From Aerococcus kribbianus (lineage in GTDB: Bacteria > Bacillota > Bacilli > Lactobacillales > Aerococcaceae), in assembly GCF_026805545.1 (NCBI RefSeq), contig NZ_JAPRFR010000003.1, positions 1-64,000 on the forward strand: a stretch of 64,000 bases of DNA. Direction: 5' to 3'. Positions 62,784 to 64,000 of the stretch are shown one piece after another; position 1 is the first letter of the stretch; each line of letters starts with the position of its first letter. Both the position numbers and the translations under genes were made by a program. A model generated the notes under the pieces. It searched no databases. It was not told the DNA's origin and saw only the letters and a list, made by a program, of their open reading frames with translations.

Positions 62784-64000
62784 AATAGGATGCTCCTATA
62801 GTTTTAATTAGATGGAAGGAACCAAGGACAATGACAGGCTGCTTAGGATTAGTGGATTGCGAGTGTTGCTTGGCTTGTTCGAAGGCCCGGTGAGCGTCAA
62901 CTTGAATAGCGACATTGATTCCATAATCAGAAAAGACCTCTGCCAAATCAGTAGCTGGTAGACGTCGCGAAGGAAAATCAGCCTCGGTGACGATAAAATC
63001 AGCCTCTAAGTGGCTAAGACAGGCCACCAAGTCATTAACTGCCTTATCCTTGAGAAAGGCACAGACGATAGTTAAACATTGGTTGGGAAATCTCGCCTGC
63101 AAAGTCGCCCGCAATTCGCCCATTGCAGCTGGGTTATGAGCTGCATCAAGAATAATTGGTGGATCCTTAGATAAGCAGTCAAAACGTCCAGGAAGTTGCC
63201 AGCCAGACAAGGCTCGATTGACTAAATCACTATCAAAAACTAAATCGTGATCTGCTAGCCAAGCTTGATAGCAAAGCATGGCCGTGGACAAATTCTCACA
63301 CTGAAAACTGCCTCGTAAAGCTAAATCAACGGTAACTTCTTGACCATTGAGTAACCGCAAACAATAGTTTTCACTATGGGCCTGCCAGGTCACTTGCGAA
63401 CGATCTTGGTAAAACCATTGGGAATCTGCTTGGTCTTCTTGTTGATGTTTGAGCTGGTCTACGACTTCTGAGTCTTGCTCAGGTCCTACGACCACCTTTT
63501 GATGGGGGCGCATAATTCCTGACTTAGTTTTGGCGATTTCACTTAATGTATTCCCCAGCATGGCGGTATGATCACGAGCAATCTTAGTGAAAACGGCATA
63601 ATCCGAATGAGCAATGGCATTAGTCGCATCTAATTCACCACCTAATCCGCATTCTAAAACCACATAATCACAGCCTTGCTCAGCAAAATAAGTCATCGCC
63701 ATTAAAAAGACTAATTCAAATTGTGAGAAATCCTCTGCTACTTGGCTATTAACCCTTTCCAATAATGAGGAAAATGCAGATTCGGCAATCATACGGCCAT
63801 TAATTTGGATGGATTCTCGTTCCGTATAAAGATGGGGACTGGTAAATAAGCCCAACTTAAAGCCATGACCCTGTAACAGATGGGATAGCATATGGGCTGT
63901 TGAACCCTTGCCATTGGTTCCTGCAATATGAATAATCGGCATTGCTTGATCCGGGTGGCCCAAGGCTTCTAAGGCAGCTCGCAAAGGAGCCAAGCGATCC
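62770..64000 (-). CDS. folC: Folylpolyglutamate/dihydrofolate synthase FolC (5' end cut by window)
   Basis: At least 409 residues; the window edge removes the N terminus (about 25-30 residues by comparison with relatives). The ATP loop IAGTNGKGSTAHML, the Omega-like TSPHLYTERESIQING and VLECGLGGELDATN are intact, and the C-terminal DAAHNPAAM is present. It adds glutamate to folates, and often to dihydropteroate. The apparent TTG start at 63993 is internal (RLAPLRAALEALG aligns inside the family). Confidence 0.95.
   Translation of the reverse strand, partial: DRLAPLRAALEALGHPDQAMPIIHIAGTNGKGSTAHMLSHLLQGHGFKLGLFTSPHLYTERESIQINGRMIAESAFSSLLERVNSQVAEDFSQFELVFLMAMTYFAEQGCDYVVLECGLGGELDATNAIAHSDYAVFTKIARDHTAMLGNTLSEIAKTKSGIMRPHQKVVVGPEQDSEVVDQLKHQQEDQADSQWFYQDRSQVTWQAHSENYCLRLLNGQEVTVDLALRGSFQCENLSTAMLCYQAWLADHDLVFDSDLVNRALSGWQLPGRFDCLSKDPPIILDAAHNPAAMGELRATLQARFPNQCLTIVCAFLKDKAVNDLVACLSHLEADFIVTEADFPSRRLPATDLAEVFSDYGINVAIQVDAHRAFEQAKQHSQSTNPKQPVIVLGSFHLIKTIGASYYDQA

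Overview
The window is a 64 kb piece of a low-GC Gram-positive chromosome. Gene content and order point to the Lactobacillales, most likely Aerococcaceae (an Aerococcus-like organism). The evidence is the fba-murZ-rho-rpmE2 order, rpoE (delta subunit), the ddl-murF-cshA-acpS cluster, a complete Enterococcus hirae-type V-ATPase operon, sortase (LPXTG) anchoring, and catabolite-control (cre) sites. The family is inferred from gene content only; 59 bases of 16S rRNA cannot settle it. No insertion sequence, prophage, CRISPR array or tRNA gene was seen. Most genes lie on the minus strand, running away from the window end.

Layout. 1-427: 5' end of a 16S rRNA gene with two tandem rrn promoters. 0.4-4.7 kb: trmR-like methyltransferase, CNNM/CBS membrane protein, GH3 glucosaminidase with a cre site. 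4.9-7 kb: CBS-ACT protein, then queT under a preQ1-I riboswitch with an MBL hydrolase behind it. 7.1-11.3 kb: opuC osmoprotectant ABC operon plus a UPF0316 protein. 11.5-17 kb: acpS, cshA, murF, ddl and an unknown gene. 17-22.3 kb: lone SUKH gene, a structured intergenic region, rpmE2, rho, murZ, fba. 22.5-25 kb: LPXTG-anchored PHP-type phosphoesterase behind a four-repeat PhoP-box-like array. 25-31 kb: rpoE, DUF1934, lipL, HD phosphohydrolase, DUF1129, FAD oxidoreductase. 31-36 kb: mscL, then yabA-yabB-like-GIY-YIG-rsmI-ydcF, and a GNAT gene. 36-43 kb: holB, tmk, recR, ybaB, two small membrane genes, a 41-bp tandem repeat, dnaX and SRP RNA. 43-52 kb: ntpFIKECGABD and tadA. 52-55.6 kb: P-type ATPase with an XRE regulator. 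55.7-61.3 kb: trehalose PTS and phosphotrehalase, YfcC carrier, treR, ogt. 61.8-64 kb: small membrane protein, NUDIX, and folC cut by the window end.

How the genes work together. Several loci serve ion and osmotic balance: OpuC uptake, the MscL release valve, a V-ATPase whose K subunit keeps all five known Na+ ligands, and a P-type cation pump. Two predicted c-di-AMP receptor types (CbpA-like CBS-ACT and the OpuCA CBS pair) would link these to second-messenger control. Wall synthesis (murF, ddl, murZ) and replication/repair (dnaX, holB, yabA, recR, ybaB, tmk) make up the housekeeping core.

The most interesting signals are the PhoP-box-like array in front of the surface phosphoesterase, the eight-copy 41-bp minisatellite behind dnaX, the nested hairpins at 17.8-18.0 kb, and the loss of ricT and darA from the usual tmk-holB-yabA neighbourhood. 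I found no clearly new multi-gene defence or biosynthetic system.
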